Assembly: GCA_965226865.1 (NCBI GenBank) | Contig: CBDDEH010000004.1 | Coordinates: 1,178,001-1,242,000, forward strand | Reading direction: 5' to 3' | Length of the DNA stretch: 64,000 nt | DNA from: CBDDEH01 sp965226865 | GTDB lineage: Bacteria > Chloroflexota > Dehalococcoidia > Lucifugimonadales > JAGWBF01 | Part shown: piece after piece, positions 26,609 to 36,400 of the stretch | Layout: each line of letters starts with the position of its first letter | Numbering within the stretch: position 1 is the stretch's first letter | Notes under the pieces: generated by a model | What the model saw: only the letters and a program-made list of their open reading frames with translations | Database searches by the model: none | Told to the model about the DNA's origin: nothing | Translations under genes and position numbers: made by a program

Positions 26609-27598
26609 TTAGCCCCTTAGCGCCTTGACGCCCTCCAACACGGATCCCACCGGGTCGTCACCAGAGGGGTAGAAGAATGGACAGGGAAGGTCAACACCGG
26701 CAGACCGAAAGCGCTCGAGTTTGTCCGACCAGGTGGAGGTGTCACCGATCAGCGTGAGAGCGTCGGCCAGCTTATCAGAGACCTTGCGGCCACCGGCCTC
26801 TACTCCTCCCTCATCCAGGGCGTTTTTTATACGCTCAACATCTTCGGCGAAGCCGGAGACGTTCAAAAGCTTCCGATAAAAGGGGCGCTGTATATAGTAG
26901 GCCACGCTCTCCTTGCACAGCTTCTCGGCCTCGGCACCGCCGGTTGTGGCATAGATCAGGCTTGCTATGTCTACTTTGTTCGGGTCTCGTCCAGCCTGTT
27001 CCGCTGCAGCCTTTACCCTGGGGATCACTTCCTGGAAATACTCCACTGTGCCCATGTTGAAGAGCACCCCGTCGGAGATCTCCCCAGCCAGCTCGGACAT
27101 CTGGGGGCCCAAGGCAGCCATGTACACAGGGATGTCTCGCTCTGGAGGAGGGCATGCGAGCTCGAAGTTGGGGATGTTGAAAATCTTCCCTTGATAGCTA
27201 CATTTGCCGTTTTTCATCACCTCACGGACCACGTGAACGTATTCTCTCATCCGCCCAAATGGTTTCTCGAGGATGATGCCGTGGTTCTTCTCCAGCAGAG
27301 TGCTATGGCCCGAGCCAAGGCCAAGTATGAACCGGCCATCGGAAACTTCGTCCAGGCTTATAGCGGTCTGGGCCATCAGCGTTGGAGGACGGGTGAATAT
27401 GGTCAGGATGCCGGTCCCGAACTTTATCTTGGAAGTTGACATGGCCATGGCCGCTATCAACGAAGGTATCTCTTTTCCCGGGGTCTCTTCTCCAGGGACC
27501 CAGCAGACCTCGTAGCCTCGCTCTTCGGCAATCTTTATAGCCTCCGTCATGAGGCTCAGGGGCAGCTTGCTATGCAAGCCGAAACCTAACCGTGGCAT
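26609..27598 (-). CDS. LLM class flavin/F420-dependent oxidoreductase
   Basis: 329 residues, the usual luciferase-like monooxygenase barrel. Landmarks are GFGLHSKLPLSLMTEAIKIAEERGYEVCWVPGEE, KIKFGTGILTIFTRPPTLMAQTAISLDEVSDGRFILGLGSGH, and IPVYMAALGPQMSELAGEISDGVLFN. These match the F420-type members (5,10-methylene-H4MPT reductase and relatives). Such proteins are expanded in Chloroflexota and Actinobacteria. The cofactor and substrate cannot be proven from sequence. It stands between two minus-strand genes of unknown function. Confidence 0.88.
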   Translation of the reverse strand: MPRLGFGLHSKLPLSLMTEAIKIAEERGYEVCWVPGEETPGKEIPSLIAAMAMSTSKIKFGTGILTIFTRPPTLMAQTAISLDEVSDGRFILGLGSGHSTLLEKNHGIILEKPFGRMREYVHVVREVMKNGKCSYQGKIFNIPNFELACPPPERDIPVYMAALGPQMSELAGEISDGVLFNMGTVEYFQEVIPRVKAAAEQAGRDPNKVDIASLIYATTGGAEAEKLCKESVAYYIQRPFYRKLLNVSGFAEDVERIKNALDEGGVEAGGRKVSDKLADALTLIGDTSTWSDKLERFRSAGVDLPCPFFYPSGDDPVGSVLEGVKALRG

Positions 27599-27656
27599 GG
27601 CCAGCTCCTCTCAAGTATTGCTTGTGGGCGTCGGAGGGCAAGCACCCTCCAGAATG

Positions 27657-28088
27657 TTAGCTTCGTTTTTGGCTTGTAGAACCGTCTATAACGGTAAAAG
27701 CTGTCCGGGCTCCTTCTTGTCCGGTGACTCGCCCGATCAGGGCGAATATTCCGGGCTTCTCGAGCTTCAAGTTGCCATTCAAGGCTAGCTGTACCCGCTG
27801 GTCGGTGCCAGCCTGGATACCCGTTGGACGGCCTACCTCAAATTGACCATCGATCCGTTTGATGATCTGTCCATCTTGCGTCGCGATTTCCAGCTCGAAA
27901 TCGTGTCTTTGGTTGGTCTCGTTCCAGGGCACCTTGAGGGAGACCGCGACCGCGAACTGGATCTGGGCAGGGAACCCACGTTTGGCAGTGTACCGATCCC
28001 AGCCGCCTCCCATGAGATAAAGCTTGTTAGACACGACCTGGGCCGCATCCGCGAGAATCATCCATTCTATGCTCACGCCTGTTTCCAT
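27657..28088 (-). CDS. Conserved hypothetical protein (143 aa)
   Basis: 143 residues, beta-rich, no signal peptide. The N-terminal WMILADAAQVVSNKLYLMGGGWDRY resembles a small conserved family found in many bacteria (DUF6941-like by recollection, not verified). It begins 4 bp after the end of the YbhN-like gene and was probably co-transcribed with it. No function can be given. Confidence 0.7.
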   Translation of the reverse strand: METGVSIEWMILADAAQVVSNKLYLMGGGWDRYTAKRGFPAQIQFAVAVSLKVPWNETNQRHDFELEIATQDGQIIKRIDGQFEVGRPTGIQAGTDQRVQLALNGNLKLEKPGIFALIGRVTGQEGARTAFTVIDGSTSQKRS

Positions 28089-28091
28089 TTT

Positions 28092-29144
28092 TTACCGTCC
28101 CTCGCTGGGAAGGGCCTCCTCAGTAGACTCTTCCCGGCGACCGCTGCCTTTGGTAAGCTCCCGTGCCAAAAATACAACGGCGCCCACCACGATAATGCTT
28201 AGCCAACTGATCGACCTGTCCAGTGCCACGATGGGAAAGGCGACGGCCTCGTCATTAATTTTAGAGGAGAGCGTCAAGAGGCCGGTAACACCCAGCTCCA
28301 CGGCTCCCAGTCCACCGGGGGTAAACGGCACGAGTGTGAGCATCGCATTAGCCAGGGTGACGAATATCACCAACGGCACCTCCAGATCGAATCCTAAGGC
28401 TTTGGCCACCAGGAACAGTCTGGCAACCTCTGCCAGCCACCCCAGAAGCCCCAAGACGGTCACCAGTGGCAACTGGCCAAAGCTGCCCACCGTGCCCTCA
28501 TGGAAGCGATGGTACGCTTCGTGCAGCTTCTTGGGTATGAACTTGGGCAGCCGGGACCGCAACACCTTCATTGCGATCAGGACCACAGCAAGGACGAACA
28601 TCATCGCAACGGCTATAACGACGAAAATCCAGGACGTGCCGACTCCCGTAGCCAGAAGAGCTACCGTAGCTGTCACCAAGAGGAACAAAACCAGAGCCGT
28701 ATCCAACACTCTTTCCGCCAAGATGGTCCCGATAGTTCGAGGGAAGCTGGCCTTGGTGTCCTCCGAATAAGCATAGGCCCGGTAGGCGTCGCCAAGCCGG
28801 AACCATGCGATTGAGTTGGTGAACCAGCCCAGCAGGATCATGCTGCCACAATAAATAGTGCTGGGAGTCGGCGTGCCCTGGTCCTTCTGGGCATTTTTTA
28901 GTAGGATCCGCCAGCGAGCACCACGAAATATAAAGGTGGTATAATGAACGAGCACGGCGAGGGCAAAGAGCAGAAGGTTGCTGTCCTTGAACTGAGTCCA
29001 CGTATCGGCCAGGTCGATGTCGAAGCGGGTCACCAGAAAGGTGAGGAACGCCGCCGCGATAACGAAGGATATAACGTTTTGTGGAGAAAGCAGGCGTCTT
29101 CTCAGGGAAGTGGCCGGCTTGTTGACTTGGCGAAGAAGCGACAT
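28092..29144 (-). CDS. YbhN/AglD-like (lysylphosphatidylglycerol synthase transmembrane) protein
   Basis: 350 residues with about eight membrane helices. The family signature is visible in HYTTFIFRGARWRILL near 70-85, SIAWFRLGDAYRAYAYSE near 113-130, LAERVLDTALVLFLL near 145-160 and MLTLVPFTPGGLGAVELGVTGLL near 270-292. It belongs to the flippase-like UPF0104 group related to the membrane domain of MprF and to AglD. The substrate is presumably a lipid or lipid-linked compound. The charged C-terminal tail is cytosolic. Downstream is the 143-aa protein, and rsmG ends 14 bp upstream. Confidence 0.88.
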   Translation of the reverse strand: MSLLRQVNKPATSLRRRLLSPQNVISFVIAAAFLTFLVTRFDIDLADTWTQFKDSNLLLFALAVLVHYTTFIFRGARWRILLKNAQKDQGTPTPSTIYCGSMILLGWFTNSIAWFRLGDAYRAYAYSEDTKASFPRTIGTILAERVLDTALVLFLLVTATVALLATGVGTSWIFVVIAVAMMFVLAVVLIAMKVLRSRLPKFIPKKLHEAYHRFHEGTVGSFGQLPLVTVLGLLGWLAEVARLFLVAKALGFDLEVPLVIFVTLANAMLTLVPFTPGGLGAVELGVTGLLTLSSKINDEAVAFPIVALDRSISWLSIIVVGAVVFLARELTKGSGRREESTEEALPSEGR

Positions 29145-29158
29145 TGATGAATCCGGTA

Positions 29159-29872
29159 TTAGAGCGGATGCTTTGCGGGAATTCCGGGGCGTCTGGGAAA
29201 CTTTATAGGAGTGGGACTCAGCTTGTCGACCAGCACCAGGGACCTATCGTTTTCCAGCCCGCTAACAAGTACAGGCCTATTTTCAATCAGCCCTCCACCC
29301 AGTAGGTCAATGGCACGCGCCGATGCTTCCAATTCCAGAATAATGTTCCCCTTCTTAAATGTGACCGCGGCTCCTCCAACCCGGCAAAATGGCAGGGTAT
29401 ATTCCGCGAGCACCCGCATGGGGGCCACGCCTCGGGAGAGCACAACATCAAAGCTTTCTCGTAGCTGGGAGTCGTGGGCCAAATCTTCAGCCCGTCCAGT
29501 GTACACCTGAACATCGGCCAATTCTAGAACACTAACCAGGTGCTGGAGGAAGGCCGTTTTCTTCCCGACAGAGTCCGTCAGCGTGAGGCGTATCCCAGGG
29601 CAAGCGATTTTGAGGGGTACGCCGGGGAACCCCGCGCCGGACCCCAGGTCCAACACCCGGCCACCGGCTCTTACATCCTCGGAAAGAACTTTGACAGCGG
29701 TGAGGGAATCAAGGAAGTGCTTTAGCTGGGCCTCCTGGCAGTCCACTATCGTCGTGAGATTTATACGCTTGTTCCAGGAAATCAGCTCCGTATAATGGTT
29801 GTTGAACTTATCTATCTGGTCTGGACTGAAGTTGAGACCGAGCTCTCTTGCTCCATCTACCAGCGTTTCCAT
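29159..29872 (-). CDS. rsmG: 16S rRNA (guanine527-N7)-methyltransferase
   Basis: About 237 residues from the ATG at 29870-29872. The open frame allows starts at 29893 and 29947, but none has a strong ribosome site. Motif I is VLDLGSGAGFPGVPLKIACPGIRLTLTDSVGKKTAFL, and the RsmG segment YTELISWNKRINLTTI precedes it. SRGVAPMRVLAEYTLPF follows. It methylates G527 in the 530 loop of 16S rRNA with S-adenosylmethionine. It sits first in the run toward the YbhN-like gene. Confidence 0.93.
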   Translation of the reverse strand: METLVDGARELGLNFSPDQIDKFNNHYTELISWNKRINLTTIVDCQEAQLKHFLDSLTAVKVLSEDVRAGGRVLDLGSGAGFPGVPLKIACPGIRLTLTDSVGKKTAFLQHLVSVLELADVQVYTGRAEDLAHDSQLRESFDVVLSRGVAPMRVLAEYTLPFCRVGGAAVTFKKGNIILELEASARAIDLLGGGLIENRPVLVSGLENDRSLVLVDKLSPTPIKFPRRPGIPAKHPL

Positions 29873-30035
29873 GCTACCATTCACTTGGAGCATTATAGCA
29901 TCGTGGCTAGAATGGCCCGTTGATTGACAGGCAAAACCTGTGTTCATAGAATAGGCTCAACTACTGTCACGAAGACCAGCCCTTCTGAAAGATGAGCTAG
30001 ATCCAGCGGACTCAATTCCACCCAGGGGGTTAACC

Positions 30036-30272
30036 ATGGCTACAAAGGCGTATATTCTTATCGAAACTTCCGTGGGAAAGACCCGAGAGGTTGCCAATGC
30101 TCTAAAGGACGTCGGAGAAATAAACTCGGTCGATATGGTTACCGGGCCCTATGACGTCATAGCAGTCATCGAGGCCACAGATATAAACGCCATGGGCAAT
30201 CTGGTAACCGACAAGATACATACCCTCAGCGGGGTAGTCCGAACCGTTACCTGCGTCGTGGTCGGCACTTAG
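30036..30272 (+). CDS. Stand-alone Lrp/AsnC ligand-binding (RAM) domain protein
   Basis: 78 residues: an alpha-beta RAM/ACT-like sandwich without the DNA-binding helix-turn-helix of full Lrp proteins. Typical pieces are AYILIETSVGKTREVANALKDVGEI, VTGPYDVIAVIEATD and GVVRTVTCVVV. Such small proteins form oligomers that bind amino acids, and may act as effector sensors or partners of Lrp. A clear GGGGG-like purine stretch lies before the ATG. It starts a plus-strand operon with the HIT, YqeK and later rph genes. Confidence 0.9.
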   Translation: MATKAYILIETSVGKTREVANALKDVGEINSVDMVTGPYDVIAVIEATDINAMGNLVTDKIHTLSGVVRTVTCVVVGT

Positions 30273-30289
30273 CCCTGCGGAGGTCTCCT

Positions 30290-30637
30290 TTGACCACCGG
30301 CGACTGTGTTTTCTGCAAGATAATCCGTGGCGAGTTGCCAAGTGAACCCCTCTATCGAGACGAAGAACTGATCGTCATCAAGGACATCAACCCTTCTGCG
30401 CCTGTACACTTGCTAATCATCCCGACAGAACACCTAACCTCGCTAGAACGTCTTGATCCAAAGCAAATCGCGACCATGGGCAGCGTGTTCGACATCGCCG
30501 ACAAGATGGCGGAGGAAACCGGCGTTAAGGATAGCGGGTACCGGTTGGTACTGAATCAAGGACAGGACTCGGGCCAGTTGGTAGCCCACGCACACGTGCA
30601 CCTGCTCGGCGGGCGGAGGCTCGGCGCCCTCGGGTAA
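30290..30637 (+). CDS. HIT family nucleotide-binding protein
   Basis: 115 residues, TTG start at 30290 after GGAGG. The N-terminal CVFCKIIRGELPSEPLYRDEELIVIKDINPSAPVHLLIIP and the histidine triad HAHVHLLGG near 103-111 are textbook HinT features. These proteins hydrolyse nucleoside phosphoramidates such as AMP-NH2. It is 17 bp after the RAM protein and 3 bp before YqeK. Confidence 0.95.
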   Translation: MTTGDCVFCKIIRGELPSEPLYRDEELIVIKDINPSAPVHLLIIPTEHLTSLERLDPKQIATMGSVFDIADKMAEETGVKDSGYRLVLNQGQDSGQLVAHAHVHLLGGRRLGALG

Positions 30638-30640
30638 CCC

Positions 30641-31240
30641 ATGACCTCCCCCATCAGAGACATCATTCTTTCGAAGGTGCAAGCTCTTCCGGATGGATTG
30701 CGAAGGCACACCCTCAGGGTAGAAGAGGTCGCCCTGAGCCTGGCCCAGCATCACCACGTGGACGAAGAGAAGGTGCGCACGGGAGCCCTGGCGCACGACC
30801 TCGCCCGGGCGATGAAGGGAGCAGATCTTCTCCTTAAGGCTCGGGAGTACGGCATCGCGGTCAATTCCGTGGAGCAGCAGTTACCCATACTGTTGCACGG
30901 TCCGGTAGCGGCGGAGATGCTAAGAAGGACAGAAGGTCTGGATGACTCGGACGTCTACGACGCCATATACTGGCACAGCACTGCTCACAAGGGCCTGAGC
31001 CACCCGGCCAAAGTGGTGTTTCTTGCGGACAAACTGGACCCCGAGAAGTCCACCCGCTACCGTTATCAGGACAGGCTAAAAACCCTGGCGGATAAGAGCC
31101 TGGACGAAGCCATCTACGAGTTCCTAAACCGTGAGCTTATCGGTCTGCTGCAACGGGACGATCTGGTCCACCCCGCCGTTGTCGAAGCTCGAAACGACCT
31201 GGCCCTTTCCGGCTTCCTGGGAAGGACCAACATCCAATAA
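30641..31240 (+). CDS. yqeK: YqeK-like HD-domain hydrolase (Ap4A hydrolase family)
   Basis: 199 residues. Metal residues of the HD domain are in LRRHTLRVEEVALSLA, RTGALAHDLARAMKG and WHSTAHKGLSHPAKVVFLADKLDP. The last two are characteristic of the YqeK family, which symmetrically cleaves diadenosine tetraphosphate. In many bacteria yqeK sits beside nadD. Here its neighbour is the HIT protein, also a dinucleotide/nucleotide hydrolase family. A GC hairpin (31244-31266) without a T-run follows the stop. Confidence 0.88.
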   Translation: MTSPIRDIILSKVQALPDGLRRHTLRVEEVALSLAQHHHVDEEKVRTGALAHDLARAMKGADLLLKAREYGIAVNSVEQQLPILLHGPVAAEMLRRTEGLDDSDVYDAIYWHSTAHKGLSHPAKVVFLADKLDPEKSTRYRYQDRLKTLADKSLDEAIYEFLNRELIGLLQRDDLVHPAVVEARNDLALSGFLGRTNIQ

Positions 31241-31365
31241 AATCCCCCGGCTGGACATGAAGGGGGCTTGGGCGATGGTCGTCTGATATACTTACCCCTA
31301 GCTAGCGCATTTGCCCTTCATATTTTCTTGAACATCTTCCTTGATATTCGTACAGGAGTAAATCT

Positions 31366-32118
31366 TTGCCTGCTGAATCTGACGTATTAAGAGTAGACGG
31401 GCGTCGCTGGGACGAGCCCAGAAAAACCCGCATCACCTCCGGCTACCAGGCCTTCGCGGAGGGGTCAGTATTGATCGAGATGGGAATGACCAAAGTCATT
31501 TGCGCAGCCTCCCTCGAAGAGAGGGTTCCGGGCTTCCTTCGCGGTAAGGGAGAAGGCTGGGTCACGGCCGAGTACGGCATGCTTCCCCGCTCGACAACTA
31601 CACGCTCTACCAGGGAAGGAGCGGGCGAGATCCGGGGCCGTTCGATGGAAATACAGCGTCTCATTGGAAGGTCCCTGCGAGCGGTCACGGACAGGAAAGC
31701 ACTGGGGGAGCGGACGGTGATTCTGGACTGCGACGTCGTTCAGGCCGACGGTGGGACTCGCACGGCGGCGGTAACGGGCGCATACGTGGCCTTGTACCAG
31801 GCCCTTCTCGAGCTTGTGAAGAATCGCCTGATACCTGAGGTCCCGCTGCGAGGCGCCGTCGCGGCAATGAGTGTGGGGATTGTGGCCGGCAAGCCACTGC
31901 TTGACTTGTCCTACGAGGAAGATTTCCGCGCTCAAGCGGATTTCAATGTGGTGATGACCGACAAGGAAGAGATGGTCGAAATCCAGGGGGCGGCGGAAGG
32001 AGAGCCTTTTTCGAAGGAAACCCTACCGGAAATAGTCGCTCTGGCTCAGAAGGGGATGGACTATCTGTTCGAGTTGCAAAGACAAGCCATCCAATCAAAC
32101 ACGGATAGCAGCGGTTAA
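31366..32118 (+). CDS. rph: Ribonuclease PH
   Basis: 250 residues from TTG 31366, with AGGAG 8 bp upstream. RNase PH motifs are present: GSVLIEMGMTKVICAASLEERVPGF, GEGWVTAEYGMLPRSTTTR, RSMEIQRLIGRSLRA, and DCDVVQADGGTRTAAVTGAYVAL with the phosphate-site residues. It trims tRNA 3' ends phosphorolytically. The stop TAA overlaps the ATG of htrA by one base, so the two are translationally coupled. Confidence 0.95.
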   Translation: MPAESDVLRVDGRRWDEPRKTRITSGYQAFAEGSVLIEMGMTKVICAASLEERVPGFLRGKGEGWVTAEYGMLPRSTTTRSTREGAGEIRGRSMEIQRLIGRSLRAVTDRKALGERTVILDCDVVQADGGTRTAAVTGAYVALYQALLELVKNRLIPEVPLRGAVAAMSVGIVAGKPLLDLSYEEDFRAQADFNVVMTDKEEMVEIQGAAEGEPFSKETLPEIVALAQKGMDYLFELQRQAIQSNTDSSG

Positions 32119-33443
32119 TGATCAATCCCAAAACTATGCTGGTCACAGCCGTCGTCGCGGTGATGCTGGCCTTGGTCGCAGCGGCCTGCACCAGTAGCCC
32201 GTCGCCCACGCCAACGTGGACACCGGCGCCTACTGTTACCCCAACGGTCCCTCCCACCGAGCCGGCATCCTCGCTCACTTCCGTCACCGAAGGCACCCCC
32301 AGCCCGACGCCGTCACCCACAGCGACAATAGAGCCGCCGACGCCAACAGCAGCACCGACTGCCACACTTACGCCAACACCGGCTCCAACGGAGACACCGC
32401 TTCCTACACCCACACCAACGCCAGCTCCAACGGCGACGCCACTTCCCACTCCACCACCTACTCTCGCGCCCACGCCCACCCCTGTTTTCCAGCTTCCCGA
32501 CATCGCAGGGGTGGTAGAAAAGGTGCGCCCCGCCGTCGTATCCGTGGTAGTCGAAGTGCAAACCCAGGACTTTTTCGGCAGAGTGTTCACCAGCACTCAG
32601 AGCGGCTCCGGAGTCATATTCGATCCTGATGGCTTTATCCTGACCAACAACCATGTCGTTCAGGGCGCCCAGTCCATCACTGTAACTTTGGACGATGGCC
32701 GTCAGTTCGATGCATTGATCGTAGGGACAGACCCCCTCACCGATCTGGCCGTGATAAAGATGGACAGCGAGAGTTTCCCATTTGCGAACTTCGGAGACCC
32801 CTCTAAAGTAAGGGTAGGCGACTGGGTCGTGGCGATAGGCAACGCGCTGGCACTACCCGGAGGGCCGACCGTGACCGTCGGGGTAATAAGCGCCTTGGGT
32901 CGCTCGGTCCAGGTGTCACAAGACGTCCAGCTTTACGGACTGATACAGACCGACGCATCGATTAATCCGGGCAATAGCGGCGGCCCGCTTCTCAACCTGG
33001 ATGGCGAGATGGTGGGCATCAATACGCTGGTGACCAGAGGGGACGGAGCTGGTACACCGATAGAGGGCATAGGATTCGCGGTTGGGATGGACACGGCGGT
33101 GCCGGTGACGACTGACCTCATAGCGTTGGGCCAGGTTCGCTGGGCATGGCTAGGCGTGGTGCTCAATGATCTGAATCCTCAGACGGCCGCCGAGGCTGGT
33201 CTGCCAATAAGGGGTGGAGTATTTATCGCCGATGTGGTGCAAGGCGGGCCGGCCTGGGATGGCGGCATAAGAAGCGGCGATGTTGTCGTATCGATAGAGG
33301 GAGAAGATGTACCGACCGCCCGTGACCTGATCGCTCTCCTACGGCAAAGGCTCAAGGCAGGTGACGAGGTGGAGATAACAGTTGTCCGCAGTGGAAACCA
33401 GATCGTGTTGAACGTAACCCTGGGAGAGCGTCCGGCCCCCTAG
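32118..33443 (+). CDS. HtrA/DegP-like S1C serine protease, lipoprotein with Thr/Pro linker
   Basis: 441 residues. A lipoprotein signal ends LALVAAACTSS. A Thr/Pro-rich linker of about 90 residues (around 28-120) acts as a stalk across the envelope. The chymotrypsin-like domain has the triad His in TNNHVVQG (about 178), Asp in TDLAVIK (about 209) and Ser in NPGNSGGPLL (about 287). One PDZ domain ends the protein (GGVFIADVVQGGPAWDGGIRSGDVVVSIEG). It should degrade or refold damaged envelope proteins. It is coupled to rph, and ends 2 bp from the end of the convergent ileS. Confidence 0.94.
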   Translation: MINPKTMLVTAVVAVMLALVAAACTSSPSPTPTWTPAPTVTPTVPPTEPASSLTSVTEGTPSPTPSPTATIEPPTPTAAPTATLTPTPAPTETPLPTPTPTPAPTATPLPTPPPTLAPTPTPVFQLPDIAGVVEKVRPAVVSVVVEVQTQDFFGRVFTSTQSGSGVIFDPDGFILTNNHVVQGAQSITVTLDDGRQFDALIVGTDPLTDLAVIKMDSESFPFANFGDPSKVRVGDWVVAIGNALALPGGPTVTVGVISALGRSVQVSQDVQLYGLIQTDASINPGNSGGPLLNLDGEMVGINTLVTRGDGAGTPIEGIGFAVGMDTAVPVTTDLIALGQVRWAWLGVVLNDLNPQTAAEAGLPIRGGVFIADVVQGGPAWDGGIRSGDVVVSIEGEDVPTARDLIALLRQRLKAGDEVEITVVRSGNQIVLNVTLGERPAP

Positions 33444-33445
33444 CC

Positions 33446-36400
33446 CTAGACCCGCTTTACGCCCAGGACCACGTCCATGCCGTCCAGCTTCTTCTTCTCG
33501 ACATAGTAACCATCTTCAGGCTCAGTTTCGATCAAGTCGTCTGATAGGGTTTCCTGGCGAACGTAGTCGGAGAACTTCCGCATAATCTCTTGCATGCCGG
33601 CCGGGCCTGAATAGGCGGTAAAGATCCGGTCCGTGATCTCGAAGCCCGCCGAGCGCCTCAGGTTCTGGATACGGTGGACAAGCTCCCGGGCCATCCCTTC
33701 CTGGGCCAGCTCGGGTGTGATAGTGGTATCCACAGCTACCATGTAGCCCCCTTCCAGGGCGACTGACAAGTTGTCCATCTGGACTATGGCTTCCACCTGG
33801 GTCTCGGTCAGGTCCTTCGCCTCGGGGTTAGCGATTTTCGAGGCTTCGATCGCCTTCTCGTAGAGGCCGTCCTGCCCAGGGATCACCTTAATGTCCTGGA
33901 TATTGAGCTCGTCCAGTATCTGATCTCGGACGGTCTCGATGTGCTCGCGCTCCTCTTCAGACCTCGCCTTTACGAGCACCTTCGTGAGGGGCTGCCGGAC
34001 CTTAATACCGGCCTTGGAGCGAGCGCCCCGACCCATGCTGGACACCCGCATCGCCAGGCGAGTAGCGTCCATAAGCGAGGTGTCTATCATGTCAGATGAC
34101 GCCTCCGGGAAGGTATCCAGATGGACGCTCTCCGGAGCGCTGTCGTCCACCGACCTCACCAGGTTCTGATACATCTCCTCGGCCACGAAGGGTATCAACG
34201 GAGCTATGAGCCCGGTCAAGGTGGTGAGGCAATTGTATAACGAGGCATAAGCGTCCATCTTGTCATCGTCGTTCTCGCTCCTCCAGAAGCGTCTGCGGCT
34301 ACGGCGAACGTACCAGTTGGAAAGCCGGTCGACGAAGTCCTGGATACGCCTTCCCGCATCGGTGGGATTGTACTCTTCGAGATGGGTGTCTACCTGGGAT
34401 ACGAGGGCGTTTAGCTCCGATATAAGCCATCTGTCTAGCTCGGAGGTGGGTTTCCAGCCCTTGGGAACTTGGTCCGGGTGAAAGTCATCCACGGATGCGT
34501 AGGTGGTGAAAAAGGAATAGACGTTCCAGAGCGTCAGCAGAAAACGCCGCACCGCTTCATTTACAAGGTCTTGGGAGAAGCGCCGCGAATCTCCGGGCTG
34601 GGATGCGGTGAACAGGTACCACCGGATGGCGTCGGCTCCCTGGGCGTTTAGAACAGACCAAGGGTCTACCACGTTCCCTAGGCGCTTGCTCATCTTGCGC
34701 CCTTGTCCATCTAAAATGAGCCCCAGGCAAATAACGTTCCGATAGCTGGGGTGCCCTGTGAGCAAGGTGGCGAGGGCGTGGAGGCTGTAGAACCAACCAC
34801 GGGTCTGGTCCACCGCCTCACAGATGTAATCGGCAGGCAGATAGCCCTTGTCTTGTAGCTGCCGTACATCTCCTTGAGAAATTGCATGGTACTGGGCGAA
34901 GGGCATGGCGCCCGAGTCGAACCAGGCGTCCATGACCTCGGGGATGCGACGCATGTTTGCCAAGCAATTGGGACACTTTATAGCGATTTCGTCCACGTAG
35001 GGCCGATGAAGGTCCAGCTCGTCTAACAGACTCACATGCTCCGGCACTGCCATGTCACGCAACTCCTCCAAGCTGCCGACACAGTGATATCGCTGACAGG
35101 ATTCACATTGCCAAATCGGGATGGGGGTGCCCCAGTAACGCTCCCGTGAAATGGACCAGTCTACGTTGTTGGCCAGCCACTCGCCGAAGCGTCCCTCCTT
35201 GATATGCTCTGGGTACCAGTTGATCCCCCGGTTACCGCTGATAAGCCGGTCTTTGGCCGCGGTAGTACGGATGTACCAGGAGGATTTGGCATAGTACAGG
35301 ACAGCGGTGTCGCAGCGCCAGCAGAAGGGATAGGTATGATAGTAGACCTCCCGGCGATAAAGCAGACCCCTGGTATCGAGGTAGGCCATAATTTGTTCGT
35401 CGGCGTCTTTGAAGTACTTGCCGGCAAAAGGGTAATCACCGATGACGACGCCCTGGCTGTCTACCTGTTGAACAAAGTTCAAGCCGTGCCGCCGCCCTTC
35501 GGTGAGGTCCTCTTCGCCGAAAGCCGGGGCTATGTGAAGGATTCCTGTCCCCTCGTCAAGAGAAACGAAAGATGAAGCGATGACGCGAGGATTGTATTGG
35601 TCTGTCAGTTCGAGGGTAGTCTTTTCCCCCGTACCTGAAGCATCGTTCGCTTCAAAGCGGCGGAGTTCAACGCCATAGTCCCTGGGGTCATACAAGCTTT
35701 CGTAAGTTAAGGCCACCATGTCTCGACCATGAACCTTCCGAAGAAACTGATGCGGCTCTTTGATGACTTTATCGACGAGTTTGGAGGCTAAAATCAGACG
35801 TTCTTTGCCATCGGGCCTGTCGATTTCGATAAGGCTATATTCGGAGTCCGGATGGACCGCGAGAGCGGTGTTACCGGGAAGGGTCCAGGGTGTAGTCGTC
35901 CATGTAAGAAAATAAACCGGCTCGCCGTATTCTATCAGTGCGTCGTAGAAGTCAGTGCGGCGGGCCCTTATCGTCGGATCAAAACGAAGCAGCTTGAACT
36001 TAACGAAAACCGAGGGGTCCGGTGTATTCTCCTGATAACCCAGCGCTACCTCATGTGAACTGAGGCTGGTTACGCAGCGGGGGCAATGGGGGGTGACCTT
36101 ATAGCCCTCATACAAGAGTCCCTTGTCCCAGAGCTCCTTGAGTATCCACCAGCCCGTCTCGATGTAGTCGTTATCCAGGGTCACGTATGGTTCGTCCATA
36201 TCAACCCAAAAGCCGATGCGGTCCGTCATGCCCTTCCAGTCTTCAACGTAGCGAAAGACGCTCTCACGGCACTTCTCGTTGAACCGGGCAATTCCATACT
36301 CCTCGATCTCGCCTTTGGACTTTAGGCCCAGCTCCCTTTCGATCTCCAATTCAACCGGAAGTCCGTGGGTATCCCACCCGCCCTTTCTGAAGCACCGGTA

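Noticed and set aside
31943..32596. Val/Gly-rich 217-codon open frame on the minus strand
   Set aside because: Antisense to the Thr/Pro linker of htrA; its repeats mirror the linker codons.
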